Shown piece after piece: positions 10,863 through 22,115 of a stretch of DNA of 64,000 nt. Within the stretch, counting starts at the first letter, position 1; the number at the start of each line of letters is the position of its first letter. The position numbers and the translations under genes were made by a program. The DNA lies in NCBI GenBank assembly GCA_037176885.1, contig JAWWNJ010000055.1, positions 868,001-932,000 of the forward strand, given 5' to 3'. The stretch comes from Favolaschia claudopus (taxonomy: Eukaryota; Basidiomycota; Agaricomycetes; Agaricales; Mycenaceae). Under the pieces are notes generated by a model. It did not search any database and had not been told where the DNA came from. It saw nothing but the letters and a program-made list of their open reading frames with translations.

Positions 10863-11880
10863 TGGCCCACTGCTGAGGACGAAAAGGCCCGTCTTTACGA
10901 GGATGCAAGGCGCAACGTAGAGAAGACCCAAGGCCAAGTGGGACGGGGAGCAAGCCCTCCTGTAAGTGCATTGTGGTATAGCTGTTCACTCATTCATAAC
11001 AAAATATCATAGCCGATCAGGGCCAGCACACCTCCCCGGGCTGCCACCACGGCCAGCCGCTGGCCCACTGCCGAGGAGGAGAAGCTACGATTGTTTAATG
11101 AGGCGCAGGAGGCGGTCAAGAAGACTCAAGGGTCAGAATTTTATTCCGGCCCAAGCCGCAGTGGGTCCTACCAAGCTTCAGCCCATGGGCGAAGCAATTC
11201 CGACCTTGCAAATGACTCGACCTATAAACCTGTGGCGGGAGGTTCTGCTCGTCCTTCCAACTCTTCTGGCCAGCAGAAGTCTTCGAATACCCCGAAGATC
11301 CCTCAATATATGACGGCCGACCAGGAAAAAGCGGCCTTGAAACGCTATCATGAAGCCAAGCAAGCTGTTGGGCGCGTCCAGGGTCATGTCAGCGACGAAC
11401 CCGACCCGAAGTACGCCTCGGGTTCGAGCCCCGTTGCCTATGACTCGCTGTTTCCTTCGTCATCCGGTTCTAGTGGGAATGTTCCGAACGGAAAGGCAGA
11501 ATCACCTCCACCTTTCGACGCCGGTTCGCAAAACATCATGTCACATCTCTCTGAGAAGGAGCGCCTCCGCAGGGCGTATGCCGCGCAAGACGCTGCTGCT
11601 ACCCAGCAGAACACTAGAGCTGTCGACGATGCTCCCCCGCCGTTTTCTGGGGGTCGGCAAGTATCAGCGTTTGAGGAGAAACAAATGCTACAGAGGAAGT
11701 TTGAGGCACAGGAGGCGGAGAGTAGACGAGCCGTCGGGGTTCCTCAGCCTCCACCAAGAAAGGCATCTAATTCCTCTCTTTCGCGACCGACTCCTACTTC
11801 GCCAGGGCCAGTCAAAATATTAACTGCTCTGGAGGAAAAGGCGCTCCTCAAAGCTAAGTACGAGAACGAAGATGCCTCTT
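10863..11880 (+). repeat. Degenerate helical repeats in the arrestin tail
   Basis: At least six units of the pattern (T/S)AxEEKxxLxxxxExAxxAVxxTQG are spaced irregularly: starts near 10,863, 11,061, 11,310, 11,538, 11,661 and 11,820. The first two are nearly identical (WPTAEDEKARL and WPTAEEEKLRL). Two later ones are preceded by PPPF. They look like short charged helices in an otherwise disordered tail; I infer a protein-binding role only from pattern. Confidence 0.7.
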
Positions 11881-12233
11881 CCAAACCCAAGGTCAACGGA
11901 AATAGCATTCATACTAACGGAGGTGGATTCAGTTCTCCCTCTTCATCTGTCTCAACGCCATCCACACCGCCAGCACCTCCCCCTTTGAAACCTCGTCCAC
12001 CTGTCGAGTACATCCAGGAGACCCAAGAAGAAGATTTGCGGGTGTCGCAATTCGTGACATCCGGTGTTGTGTCAGCGGAGGAGGTACTTCCGTCCACACT
12101 CTCTCCGTCGCCTTCTGTACGGAAATCCTCTGCCCCTGGTTTGGATGTTGCGCCATTCACCCCATTTTCCCCGGGTTTCGACCCGAAACTCCCTGGCCCA
12201 CCTCCGCCCCTCCCACCGAAACCTGCCGAGTAA

Positions 12234-12751
12234 TAATCTCACCACACTCTTTGATTCTCATTTCTCGATTAGTTAACTTACTACGCTCTTTACAATGCTC
12301 TTTTCTCGTTTCTATCTACAGAGGAATCTCACTCACTCTATTTATCATATGGTATAGCTCTTTGTTTGGCTTGTTGTCTGTCTTCAATCTAGTGTGCAAT
12401 GTGACCATGCAGTGTGAAGGTTGAAGCACTTGCTATCCGCGCATATTATCAGACATCGTCTCGCAAGCCAGATGGCCAACTTCCCTCACCTCATTTTCTC
12501 TCACTCCAATTGTTCCTGCTTCGCTTCAACCAATCCATCGCTCGGTGTGTTACACGATCTACTTACTCGTCGCCTACGTTTCACACCGCAAGGTTCGCGT
12601 CTTGAAGCGACCTCGAAAATGTCGTCGGTGTGCGACGCACATTGTGTAGCGTTCTCAACCTCAATGGTTTGGGGATGATTACAAGTCGTAAATATATCGT
12701 AAGTACTTAGCAATATGTAGTACAGTGTGTCCTAGTATTCATGATATACAG
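12234..12751. other. Convergent 3' intergenic region
   Basis: This spacer of about 520 bp lies between the ends of the arrestin and sulfate permease genes. Small open frames occur, but none is supported by conservation or splice structure. Nothing else was recognised. Confidence 0.6.
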
Positions 12752-15538
12752 CTATGTTGGAGTTGGAGTCGACGTCGACGCGGTCTCAGCAGCATGGACA
12801 GCTGCAGCGAGATCTAAATGAAAGAAAGGCGTATCCGTCTCCACCACAGGCGCATACTCGTCTAACGAATCGGGAACTTTTGTAGTTTTCTCTCCCGCCT
12901 CCGCATCATCAGATTCTCGTCCCAGCTTGCGCAGTTCAGCAGTATTGCCGCCTTGCAGCTCGCGATATGGAACAACCTGCGCAATCTCCCGAGGTACCTG
13001 AGACGACGGGATACCTGTGCCAAATCCGCCGGCAATAAGAGCGCGTCGGATCCAAGGAGAAAGCAGAGTTGCAAAATGAAACTGTACAGGTCTTGAGATG
13101 GAGGGGAAAGAAGGAAAGTAAACGAGATTCTTACCTCCACAGAATGGTCTGCCCATCGTTCAACCTCATTCCGGGTGTCTATGAGAGATTGTACAGCTGT
13201 GACGTCGATGTGCGAGCTAATGAGGTAAGACAGCCGAGTCACCATTGATTCAAGAGTGCACTCACATAGCAGAAAGATCGATTACAATAGCGCGCAAGTC
13301 AGGCCGACTGTCATTCTCAATCTGCTCGGCTGCAGCTCCCTGCTGACTGGGTCCAGGGTCATTCCATGGGCGCTCGCTCAGAGGGACATTAGACATGTCC
13401 TTGCCCCGCCGCATGTTCGCTTTAACATAGCTAACAAGCTCCGAGTTGAGGCGAGAGGCGTTGGGGAATATGGCGCTTTCCTCGTGACGGTAGACGATGA
13501 CGCCCGGAGACGGAGGATCGATTTTGATATGAGGGTTCGTTATGCCGTCCTTGGTGAGAGGAACGAACACATCTCGCGACTCCTTGGTATCCATCCGGCT
13601 GCTGTGGACTGTGACCTTGCCCAAGAACGCGCCGCGCGGGTATGCGATCCGGATCAGGAGGAGCCCTACGGATGTGCAGATGGAAGTGTAGATCCCATTC
13701 TCCACGGAGGAAAACACCGTGATGAGGACAGCTGCAAGCCAAATCACAAACTCGAGTGGTGATACTCGCCAGTATGAGTACACCTGAGCGGGTGATGCGA
13801 CCAAGTCGGCGACGGCGTGAATAATGACGGCCGATAGTGTGGCATTGGGGATCCAGAAGAAGGCAGGGGTAAGACCGTATAATGCGACAAGCACCACGAT
13901 GGCTGTGACCAGCCCGGCGAGGGGAGTCCGCACACCAGACTTGGATTTGAGAGCGGAACGAGAGAAAGAGCCAGTCGCGGGATAAGCACCAAAGCACGAA
14001 CCAACCTGTCCAAGTTTTCTCAGATCCAAAAAAGGCGCGCATAGGAATAGAAGACATACCGTATTCGTGACCCCAATGGCAATGAGCTCCTGGTTAGCAT
14101 TGATGACATAACCGTTCAGCCTGCCAAAAGCTGGAGAATCATCAGTCGCACGCCTGGATCGAATAGAATAATTCGACAAACATTTAGAGATGGCGATATG
14201 TTCCAGGAGCAGAACGATTGTCGCGACTGGTAGCTCTCCTGCAAGTGCCTTGATGAGATCATGGTCGATGACAGGCTGGCCGACGTGTCGAAGTCCTCGC
14301 GGGACATTCTGTAAGATCTTGATAGGGTAGGTTCCCTTCGCCGACCTCCGATGGCGGGTGTACAACCATGCCGCGATGGTCAGGACGAGTATAACGAAAG
14401 CGTTTCTCAGGACGGAGATGAAAAAGAATATACGTCGCCGGCGCGGATAGCGCTTCCCGAGGTAGTCGCACAGGGACCGAATGGCGTACAATGTGACTGG
14501 GGAACGCAAAGTGAGTGGAGGTGACGAAAGATTCAAGTCTGAGCACACCTAAAGCCGGGAGACCCCAGGCCGCATCCAATTTGGTTCTAGGAAGGCCCTT
14601 GAGAGTATTGATGATAACCTGGTACGTAGCAGCGCGAGTACTACCCAGAAGTCAATTCAAGGGGCATCGAGGAGAGAAGTCCTACATACTTGAAGCCAGT
14701 GATGCCCATGAGGCCCGGGACTTGACCGGCAGCGATACCTGGTTCACATTAATTCTAGTTGATATCGAAACGGATTCAGCACTTACTGATGGCAGAACCG
14801 GTCATGAAACCGGACACAGCAACCGCAGGAATGAACTCGACGATGCGTCCCAGGCGCAACAGGCCAATGCCGAGGACAATGAAGCCACAGATGAAAGCGA
14901 CGGTGGTGGCGATTTGAGGAGCTGACCATTGACCGGGGTGCGCGTCGGTTATTCTGCCGATGATTTGAGACATGATGAGACTCATGACGGCGACAGGGCC
15001 GATGGAGACGTCCTTGGACGTCGCGAAGAGCTGCGCGGAGGTCAAGTATGCGTCGATGACTGGTGGTGGCGCGTACACAGTAGATGGTGACGCCGACGAA
15101 GGACGAGTACAAGCCATATTCAGTTGGCAGGGTCGCGATCTGGGGGCAGTTAACACAAGTTGGGTTGAGTGAAACGAAACAAACCTGAGCGTAAGACATG
15201 CCCTGGGGTACGAGGACCATGCCGACTGTGAGGCCGGCAATAAGATCGCCTGTTGCCCACCCTAGATCTAAACACAGAGATTGTGAATTAATAAGTGATT
15301 CAGGCAGAAAACGTACTGTATCTGGTGATCCATGAAAGAATTGGGAAGAGACTCCAGAGATAGTTGCCCACCTATCAGAATTCAGTGAGAGGGCCTAGGT
15401 GGATATTTGCGTTGAAAAACGAACAGGCCGCCGTGGATCTTGTGCAAGATGGCCAAAATAGTCTGTTGTGGAAATGTAGGGTACGGCGTTGTCTGGGTAC
15501 GCGACGACGCGTTTTGCGAGGCGCTTAGCAGTCTCCAT
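12752..15538 (-). CDS. SulP/SLC26 family sulfate permease with STAS domain
   Basis: This is a plasma-membrane anion transporter of the SulP family, most likely importing sulfate by proton symport. The start METAKRLAKRVVAYPDN is followed in later exons by GMVLVPQGMSYAQ and LPTEYGLYSSFVGV, the classic SulP entry motif. DVSIGPVAVMSLIMSQII and FIPAVAVSGFMTGSAIS then mark the membrane core. GKVTVHS, a cytosolic linker and IVIDLSAM followed by IDVTAVQSLIDTRNEVERWAD mark the C-terminal STAS domain. The end lies in an acidic tail finishing TASTSTPTPT. About eight short introns are used and the protein is near 780 residues, as in fungal sulfate permeases. Substrate specificity cannot be read from sequence alone. 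Confidence 0.9.
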
Positions 15539-16099
15539 GAAGGGCAGAGCAAGCAGAGATGACCATCGCGCCGTAAGGTTTATAATGTCTGGAGTGATAG
15601 GGTACTCATTTTCACGCGGAATGGCGCAATGGCACGCCGCCGCAAAACATAGACCAACACACGGAAATTAGGCTGCAGGAGGCCAAGTATTACTAGCGTG
15701 TTTAGGAGCGGTGCCTGAATCAAGACCGAAAAAGGTCGCATTGCGAGTTGTGGGATAATACATGCGACTAGCAGTGTCGCCATCCAACCTAAGTCAGTCG
15801 TAATGAGGCGACAGTGAGACTTTGCGGGAGTGAGAGACAGATCGTGGCCATGCGAGAGGCAGGACTTGGGCGCTTCACTCGTGCCTGGGGCTCATCGTGT
15901 TTGTTTGAAGAGAAAGGTACAGTCGTAGTAGTAGTGGTAGTGAGTAGAGTGGGTGCGCATCAAAAACACTGGCGCCAAACAGAAATCGCTCTGCAGCTGT
16001 GACGTTGTTACAAGTGTGTCACTCTGTGTCACTCCGGTTTGCCATCTGATTCTCAACTCATATTGCTCATTGCTCAACTTGACCAGACTTCGCCCCATA
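15539..16099. other. Divergent promoter region, sulfate permease and Dpb4
   Basis: This region of about 560 bp separates two divergent start codons. A hydrophobic 67-codon frame on the minus strand (15,580-15,783) is present but has no recognised homology and no clear link to the permease. A GTA/GTG-rich microsatellite-like stretch occurs near 15,920-15,945. Confidence 0.5.
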
Positions 16100-17075
16100 A
16101 TGCCACGAAAGGAAGCTCTGCAAGGGGGCGCAATCTCAGCTCAGGCTCAACAAGACCTCGTTTCAGAAGGCATAGACAACTTTGAACTCCCGAAATCGCT
16201 CGTCACCAGAATTGCTAGATCTGCAGTGTGTTTTTGAAACGTCTTTGAAGATTTCTTCATTGAATACACCGCAGCTCCCCGATAACGTGAAAATGCAGAA
16301 AGAAACCGTTCTGTCCCTCATCAAAGGCTCCACCGTATTCATCAACTACCTGGGTGTGTCGTATTTCGCCCCAAGTCGCGTTTCCAAATCGTTTCGACGC
16401 GTTCTCTAGCTGCTACGCGAGTCCCCATCGATATTTCCTGTTCCTCATTCTGACTCGTCTTTCCCAAAGCGCTCACGATGTGGCTTTGTCCAAACAACAT
16501 AAAAGTATCTCAGCGTCAGACGTGCTCAAAGCCTTGGAAATGATTGAGTTCGGAGACCTGGTGGACAAGCTCCAGGCTGAACTCGTAGGCGCGTCGGCTC
16601 ATCTCGTTTGAGTTGATGATAACACTCAACATTGTGCGCTATAGTCTACCGCGAACAGGCCAAGACTGACAAAAGCAAGAAAGGCAGCTCCAATGTCAAC
16701 AGCCACGCCGTGAAGGGTAAAACCGCGCCAGTCACATCCACGCCCAAGTCTGCGAAGGGCAAAGAAAAGGCGGTGATTCTTCTGCCTCCGGCTCTCGCGC
16801 CCAGTAGCCACGACCCCGATCCAGCGGACTCAATGACTACCGCTCACGAAATGGCTATGGATGTTGATGATGAGGCGGACGTTGACATGGATCCCCCCAT
16901 TCCGGTGGACCCCGAGGCAGAGGATGAAGTTGAGCAGCCAGACGGAGGGGAAGACGAGGAGGCCGATGATAATGAGGACGAGCCTGAGGAGCTCATTGAT
17001 ACTGTTGCTCTCGATGTGCAGGAAATGCAGCAGGATTCCAGAGGTCTCGACGATCCTAGGGCTGATATCGACTAG
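16100..17075 (+). CDS. DPB4: DNA polymerase epsilon histone-fold subunit, Dpb4/POLE3-like
   Basis: Dpb4 pairs with Dpb3 as a histone-fold dimer in DNA polymerase epsilon, and in many fungi also serves a chromatin remodeller. The N-terminal exon reads MPRKEALQGG and then LPKSLVTRIARSA. After an intron, LPDNVKMQKETVLSLIKGSTVFINYL follows as the central histone-fold helix (split here in two parts by intron borders). Next come AHDVALSKQHKSISASDVLKAL and the helix FGDLVDKLQAEL. The last exon (16,632 onward) is a Lys/Ser linker and a strongly acidic tail. The total is about 270 residues; the long acidic C-terminus is typical of fungal Dpb4. NF-YB-type relatives have a different core, so the POLE3 reading is preferred. 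Confidence 0.85.
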
Positions 17076-17383
17076 CAGGGTCGTACTTTCACAAGTTGCT
17101 CGTACACGTCCTGGATTCATTTTCATTGGCAGACCTCGTTCGGTCTTACAACTCACAATTTCGGTGTGGCACGATAACTCAAATTTGCCAATGTTGAAAG
17201 GGCAATAGCTACATAGGTCCGATAGTGAGCTGTAGGGCTGGGTGCTCAAGGCCCCTTATACATAATTGGAGTATATCAGTCGATTTTATCGCTTTTTCTG
17301 GCCCCGACACGCGGCGTGACAGTGACTCGGATGTGACTTTTCGCGTTGTTACCTACCCCCACCATCGAATCCTGTGTCCCGTC
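17076..17383. promoter_or_regulatory. Spacer between DPB4 and SMC5
   Basis: This 308 bp stretch contains the DPB4 3' end and the SMC5 promoter. No open frame of note or RNA gene was seen, and no clear TATA box. Confidence 0.4.
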
Positions 17384-20300
17384 ATGGTTCGTCGCGCCGA
17401 CACGTCCGACGAGGATGTCAATCCTCAGTCTACTACACAAGTGAAGGCAGAAACCATCCCCAAGACAGAGAAACACAAGGGTAAGGCACACGGAGCTCCA
17501 GACGAGATGTCGCGCGCGCATGCGCAAGACGAGGAGATGTCACCAAAGGGTGCGAAGCGCGTCCGCGTCAATACTGCAGGAGATGCTGTTGCGCGCAATC
17601 AGGAAGATGAAATACAGGGCCAGGAAACCGCTGAACCCCCCGTGCCACTTGTAGCGCGCGTCAAAACTCTTCCTCGCGATGTTGATGGGTGCGTGTTTTC
17701 TTTCAGTTTGGGGTATTAATGGCCATACCTTGCGATAGATACATTCCTGGCTCTATTGTCCGCATTCAATTGCGCAACTTTGTAACATACGACTTTGTGG
17801 AATTTTGCCCCGGCCCATACCTGAACATGATCATTGGGCCTAACGGCACCGGCAAGTCCAGCATCGCATGCGCTATATGCATCGGCCTAAACTGGCCACC
17901 CCGGATCCTCGGCCGCGCTACAGAGCTCCCGAGCTACGTCAAAATCGGCGCTGACGAAGGGCACATCGAGATTGAGCTCAAGTCACCCTCAAACGAGCCG
18001 AATCTAGTGATCAAGCGGAGCCTAAGCGCTACAGCCAAGACTTCCAGCTTCACACTCAATGGACGTGGGGCAACTGGTCACGAAATAACGGAGCGCGTCG
18101 CGCGACTCAATGTCCAAGTGGGCAACTTGTGCTCATTTCTGCCCCAGGACAAAGTTAGCTCGTTCGCCGCAATGACACCTGTTGAATTGTTGCGGGAGAC
18201 AGAGAATGCTGCCGGTGATGAGAGATTGAAGACATGGCACGCCACCCTCATTGATACAGGTGCGCAACTCAAGGAGGTTAACGAGGTAAATTGTGTCTTC
18301 TTCCTACAAGCGAACTTTTACTTAGCTGGGGTCTCAGAAAATACAAGGCGAGAGAGCGACTATGCTCCAGCTACAAGAGCGCAATGAAAACATTGAACGC
18401 GATGTTCAGCGCTATCGCGAGCGCAAGGAAATTGAACGCAAGGTTGTATTCGTTTGCGCATTCATTTTGCAATAGAAATTGACTGTCTTGCTGATAGATC
18501 GCAATGCTTAACGTTCTTATTCCCGTACAACATTATCGTGAGGCGCGCGACGAATGGCTCGCTCTCAAAGGAAAACAGCGTGCTTCGCACGCTAGAGTTA
18601 GTCGCCTTCAGGCAAGAAACCAACCCGCACATGCTTTGCTCGCGTACGCGCTTTCACGTCTTTTGCCTTCATTTTCCAATCCTCTCACAATAGTAAATTG
18701 GAGGAAGATGCCGCTGAGCTACACGGCAAGCGCGAGCTGGTCAAGAAAGATCTGCGTTCGGTGCTCGCCAAGGTTGAGAAAAAGACGCAGGAGTGTGAGG
18801 AGCTGGTATTGTCCCTTCAATGTTCGCTCTTGCATTTCCGCTCCATGTCGGTTCTATGTACAGGAATCTAAAGCGGATGACGCACATACTGCTCTGGCCA
18901 ACTCGAAGAAAGAGGAGAAGGTTCGGCTCAACACCATTAAAAATGCGGAAGCGCAAATCGCCTCGATAACGGAAGAGCTGGCTGCTAAGGTGTGTCGGAT
19001 TGCACATTTGTGGCTCTACTGACTTCTTTCTCAGGTTAAAGTCGAAGACGAATCTGAAGTCAAAGCGGAGAAAAAGCGCATTGCCGATGACTTTCAGGCA
19101 TCACCCTGGGACGCAGAAAAACGTACCAATGACCGAAAGTCGGCAGCCGCGAAGGAACGCAAGAGGCGAAACGACAATGCCGAAGCTGATGGCAGACACC
19201 AGTCTGTGTTCACTCACTCAATCGTCTTCTCATTATGTTTATAGTTTCTTAGGCTGAAGGCGCTTGATTCGATTGAGGCTCGTAAGCTCGGCAATCTCAT
19301 GCAGTGGAATCGCGACGCCGGAGACGCCGTACACTGGCTTCGTGCCAACAAGGATAAGTTCAAGATGGAAGTTTTTGAACCGCCTTGTTTGTCCGTGACA
19401 GTACCCGACCAGAATTTCGCTGCCGCTGTCGAAAACTCGTTCGGACCGGCTCAAATGAGAGTCAGTCTTCGTTTGTAGCTTGCCAGATGTCTGTTCACTC
19501 ACCATGCGGTAGATGTTTGTGTGTCAGTGTAAAGAAGATTATGACCTCCTCAATCACCACATCAACGACAACCCAGGGCTGGGCCGCAAGGCGCGCGTTC
19601 CGACATGGTATCGTCCTGGCACTGAGAATGACCTCACCCCTCCACCGATGACACCAGACGAGCTCGCACAGCGCGGTTTTGATGGCTATGCCATCGACTA
19701 TGTTGATTGTCCCGAAGGGCTTAAGTGGTATCTCAAGCGTGAGTTGAATATGCATCGCACGGTAAACTCTCATCTCTTCTCCCTGCCTATTTATCAACGT
19801 ATTATATTCCGAGCATAGGCGATATCGCTACGTGGTATCAAAGATTTGCAAGGCGCAATCGACGCGGTTGGGCGCTCGGGACCTAACGGACGCACACCAA
19901 GCACCAACTTTGTTGAGCGCGGAACGCTTCACCAAGTCTCACGGTCCAAGTACGGGCAACGTACTTTACTTTCCTCCGCCACCGAATTGCCCCCGGCCCG
20001 TACTTTTGGCGGCAATACTCAAGGTACGCAGTAAACTGTCACAATCTTTGATTGAATACTCATCCTTTGCTGCAGTGAACCCCGTTGAAAAGCAGCGAAT
20101 TGACGACATTCTACTCCGGTGCAAGCAGGAGGCGGTGCAAATTCACGAGGAGGAACGTGAAGTGGGCCTAGAATATACGCGTCTGGCCAAAGTGAAACAA
20201 GAGCACAACGCAGTTCTCGTGAGTTCTTGCCCTCTACACACACGTGTGGAACCTGATGCCTCGCAGGCTACATTCGATCAGCGCCTGGATGCCATCCGCC

Positions 20301-21884
20301 AGCAGGCAAATTGGAGAACTGAGCGGGAGCGAAAACGCAGTACGCTCTGTTCGTCTTTGGACATTCCATATCTCAAGTGTCACTGCAGAATCTGCGGAAC
20401 AAACTAGGGCAAATGCGCTCAAAAAGGGTAATGTCGCCGAAGTAGACGCAAGACTTCGTGCTCAGATCATGAACATTGGCAAGAAACGCGTCAAACTTGT
20501 TACAGAAGCTGTCGTGCGTTCACGTTCCTGTCTCATGCTGAAGGCCTGTGAACGATTGATTTTTCCAGGAGCTTGCTCGCGAGGTCATCACGAAACAGAC
20601 GAACGCGACCACGCTCGGCCTTCAGTATCTCCAGATATGCGCAAAGAAAACCGCATTGAAAGAGCTGTGTGATCGCAAAGACGCAAAGTATCAGCTCGCG
20701 CTTGCGGAATTCAATAAGAGTTAGTATATTCAGTCCATTCCGGCCATGTCGGTGTTGATAGGTCTCTCTGCAGTCGATGCGGCCTTCATAGAGTCAAAGA
20801 AGACGACAAAGGCCCTCATGCAAACGAGTCAAGACATGCTCAAGGAGCTACCGGAGGAGTTGCGTGAAGAATATCAAGAGCAGGAACAGGCGCGTACTGC
20901 GTACGAAACCATTGTCAAAGAGTCGCAGAAGAATGGCCAGGAGCCCCCACCGCCCGCTGAGGATGTTGACTTGCGTTCGATGGAAGAGTTACAGATGGAG
21001 CTTGAGAAGCAGGAAGCTAACCTTGAAATGAACACCAACACAAACCCTGGGGTAGTGGAGCAGTACGAAAAACGAAAGCGGGATGTGAGTGTGCTGTTCC
21101 CCGACAGGATTCAACTCACCCGCAGGTGTAGATCGAGGTCCTTCAGAAGACTATTGAAGGCAGAGAGCGTCAGGCGGCCAAAATTGAGAAGAATATCAAG
21201 AATGCCCGAGTATGTTTATATGCCGAACAAGGCTCCGTTCCCGTTTCAATCTCTGCATAGGACAACTGGGAGCCAAATCTGCGAGCCCTTGTCGCGAGTA
21301 TTGGACAAAAGTTTTCTGCTGCCTTCGACCGTGTGTTTCACGCACCCATACATCAAATCTGCTCTCAAACCTTTTCAGGTATTGGCTGCGCTGGTGAAAT
21401 TCGTGTGCGAGAGGACGAGTCATACGCTCAGTGGGCTATCGACATTCTCGTCAAGTTCCGTGATACCGAGAAGCTGCAGTTGCTAACAAGCCAGCGGCAG
21501 TCAGGCGGGGTATGTATTGTTCACTAGTTTCTGTCACTAGGTCATACACTGAGCCATTCCAAGGAACGGTCGCTGACTACCATCCTGTACCTCATGAGTC
21601 TCACCGAGCAGGCGCGTGCCCCGTTTTCCCTCGTCGACGAGATCAATCAGGGCATGGATCAACGTGCTGAACGTATGGTGCATAATTCGATGGTGGAGGT
21701 GACGTGCAAGCCGGATAGTGCACAATACTTCCTCATCACACCGAAGCTGCTTCCCGACCTGGAGTACCACGAGCGCATGAAGATTCTTTGCGTCAACAAT
21801 GGCGAGTGGCTTCCTGACGAGCCCGGTTTAGGAAATATGATGCATATGATTGACGCGTTTGTGGCCAAGAACAAACGCGCCTAG
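17384..21884 (+). CDS. SMC5: Structural maintenance of chromosomes protein 5 (Smc5)
   Basis: Smc5 is an SMC ATPase that forms the Smc5/6 complex with Smc6 and Nse subunits, acting in recombination repair and replication-fork stability. The N-terminal head shows VRIQLRNFVTYDFVEFCPGP and the Walker A motif GPNGTGKSS (about 17,836). NLCSFLPQDKVSSFAAMTP is a distinctive Smc5 block. Long coiled coils follow (for example KADDAHTALANSKKEEKVRL), with a hinge region around 19,250-19,900. The C-terminal head contains GERSLTTILYLMSLTEQ (signature motif, split by an intron) and the Walker B region FSLVDEINQGMDQ. Around 20 introns are needed and the protein is about 1,100 residues. An acidic, Lys-rich N-terminal extension precedes the head. 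Identity is firm; coiled-coil exon borders are approximate. Confidence 0.93.
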
Positions 21885-22115
21885 TTTCCGGCTAATTTGA
21901 GCCTCTTTATATGTGTACCTTACGCGTTTTCTGAGCGCAGCCCTACTATCTCTTATAGCTTATGATTATTGTACGCTACCGTTTGTTTTTCATTAGTTTT
22001 CTTGTAAGAAACAACCCTTGGTCACGTGTCACGCTGCTCGCTTCTGCTCAACGACTATAGTACTCACTATTGCAATTTGCTCAGCGTCACCCTCAACGTC
22101 GCCGTCAACGCCCAG

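Larger units (their letters stand above)
8370..12233 (+). pseudogene. Arrestin-domain trafficking adaptor, interrupted by a transposon-like insertion
   Basis: The gene encodes an alpha-arrestin type protein with arrestin N and C domains and a long disordered tail; such proteins connect membrane cargo to ubiquitin ligases. A 20 nt first exon (MSSQVKL) joins at 8441 to LRPPPNVDFVHG, followed by KWVRIELRKVETLPGGG and WSASEEYGLLRS. After the insertion it resumes with EGVTLIVERSATCYGPGDR and DITYTLSVKALMGTG. The tail (10,500-12,233) holds degenerate repeats and Pro-rich segments, ending PPLPPKPAE. The coding sequence is split by a 754 bp element at 9197-9950; reading straight through reaches a stop at 9229-9231. 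The two halves are otherwise intact and frame-compatible, so the disruption seems recent. No PPxY motif was seen, only PPPF variants. It could still be expressed if the element is spliced out. Confidence 0.8.

Noticed and set aside
15580..15783. Hydrophobic 67-codon frame upstream of the sulfate permease
   Set aside because: It has an ATG and could be a membrane segment, but the permease N-terminus is complete without it and no splice path in phase was found.
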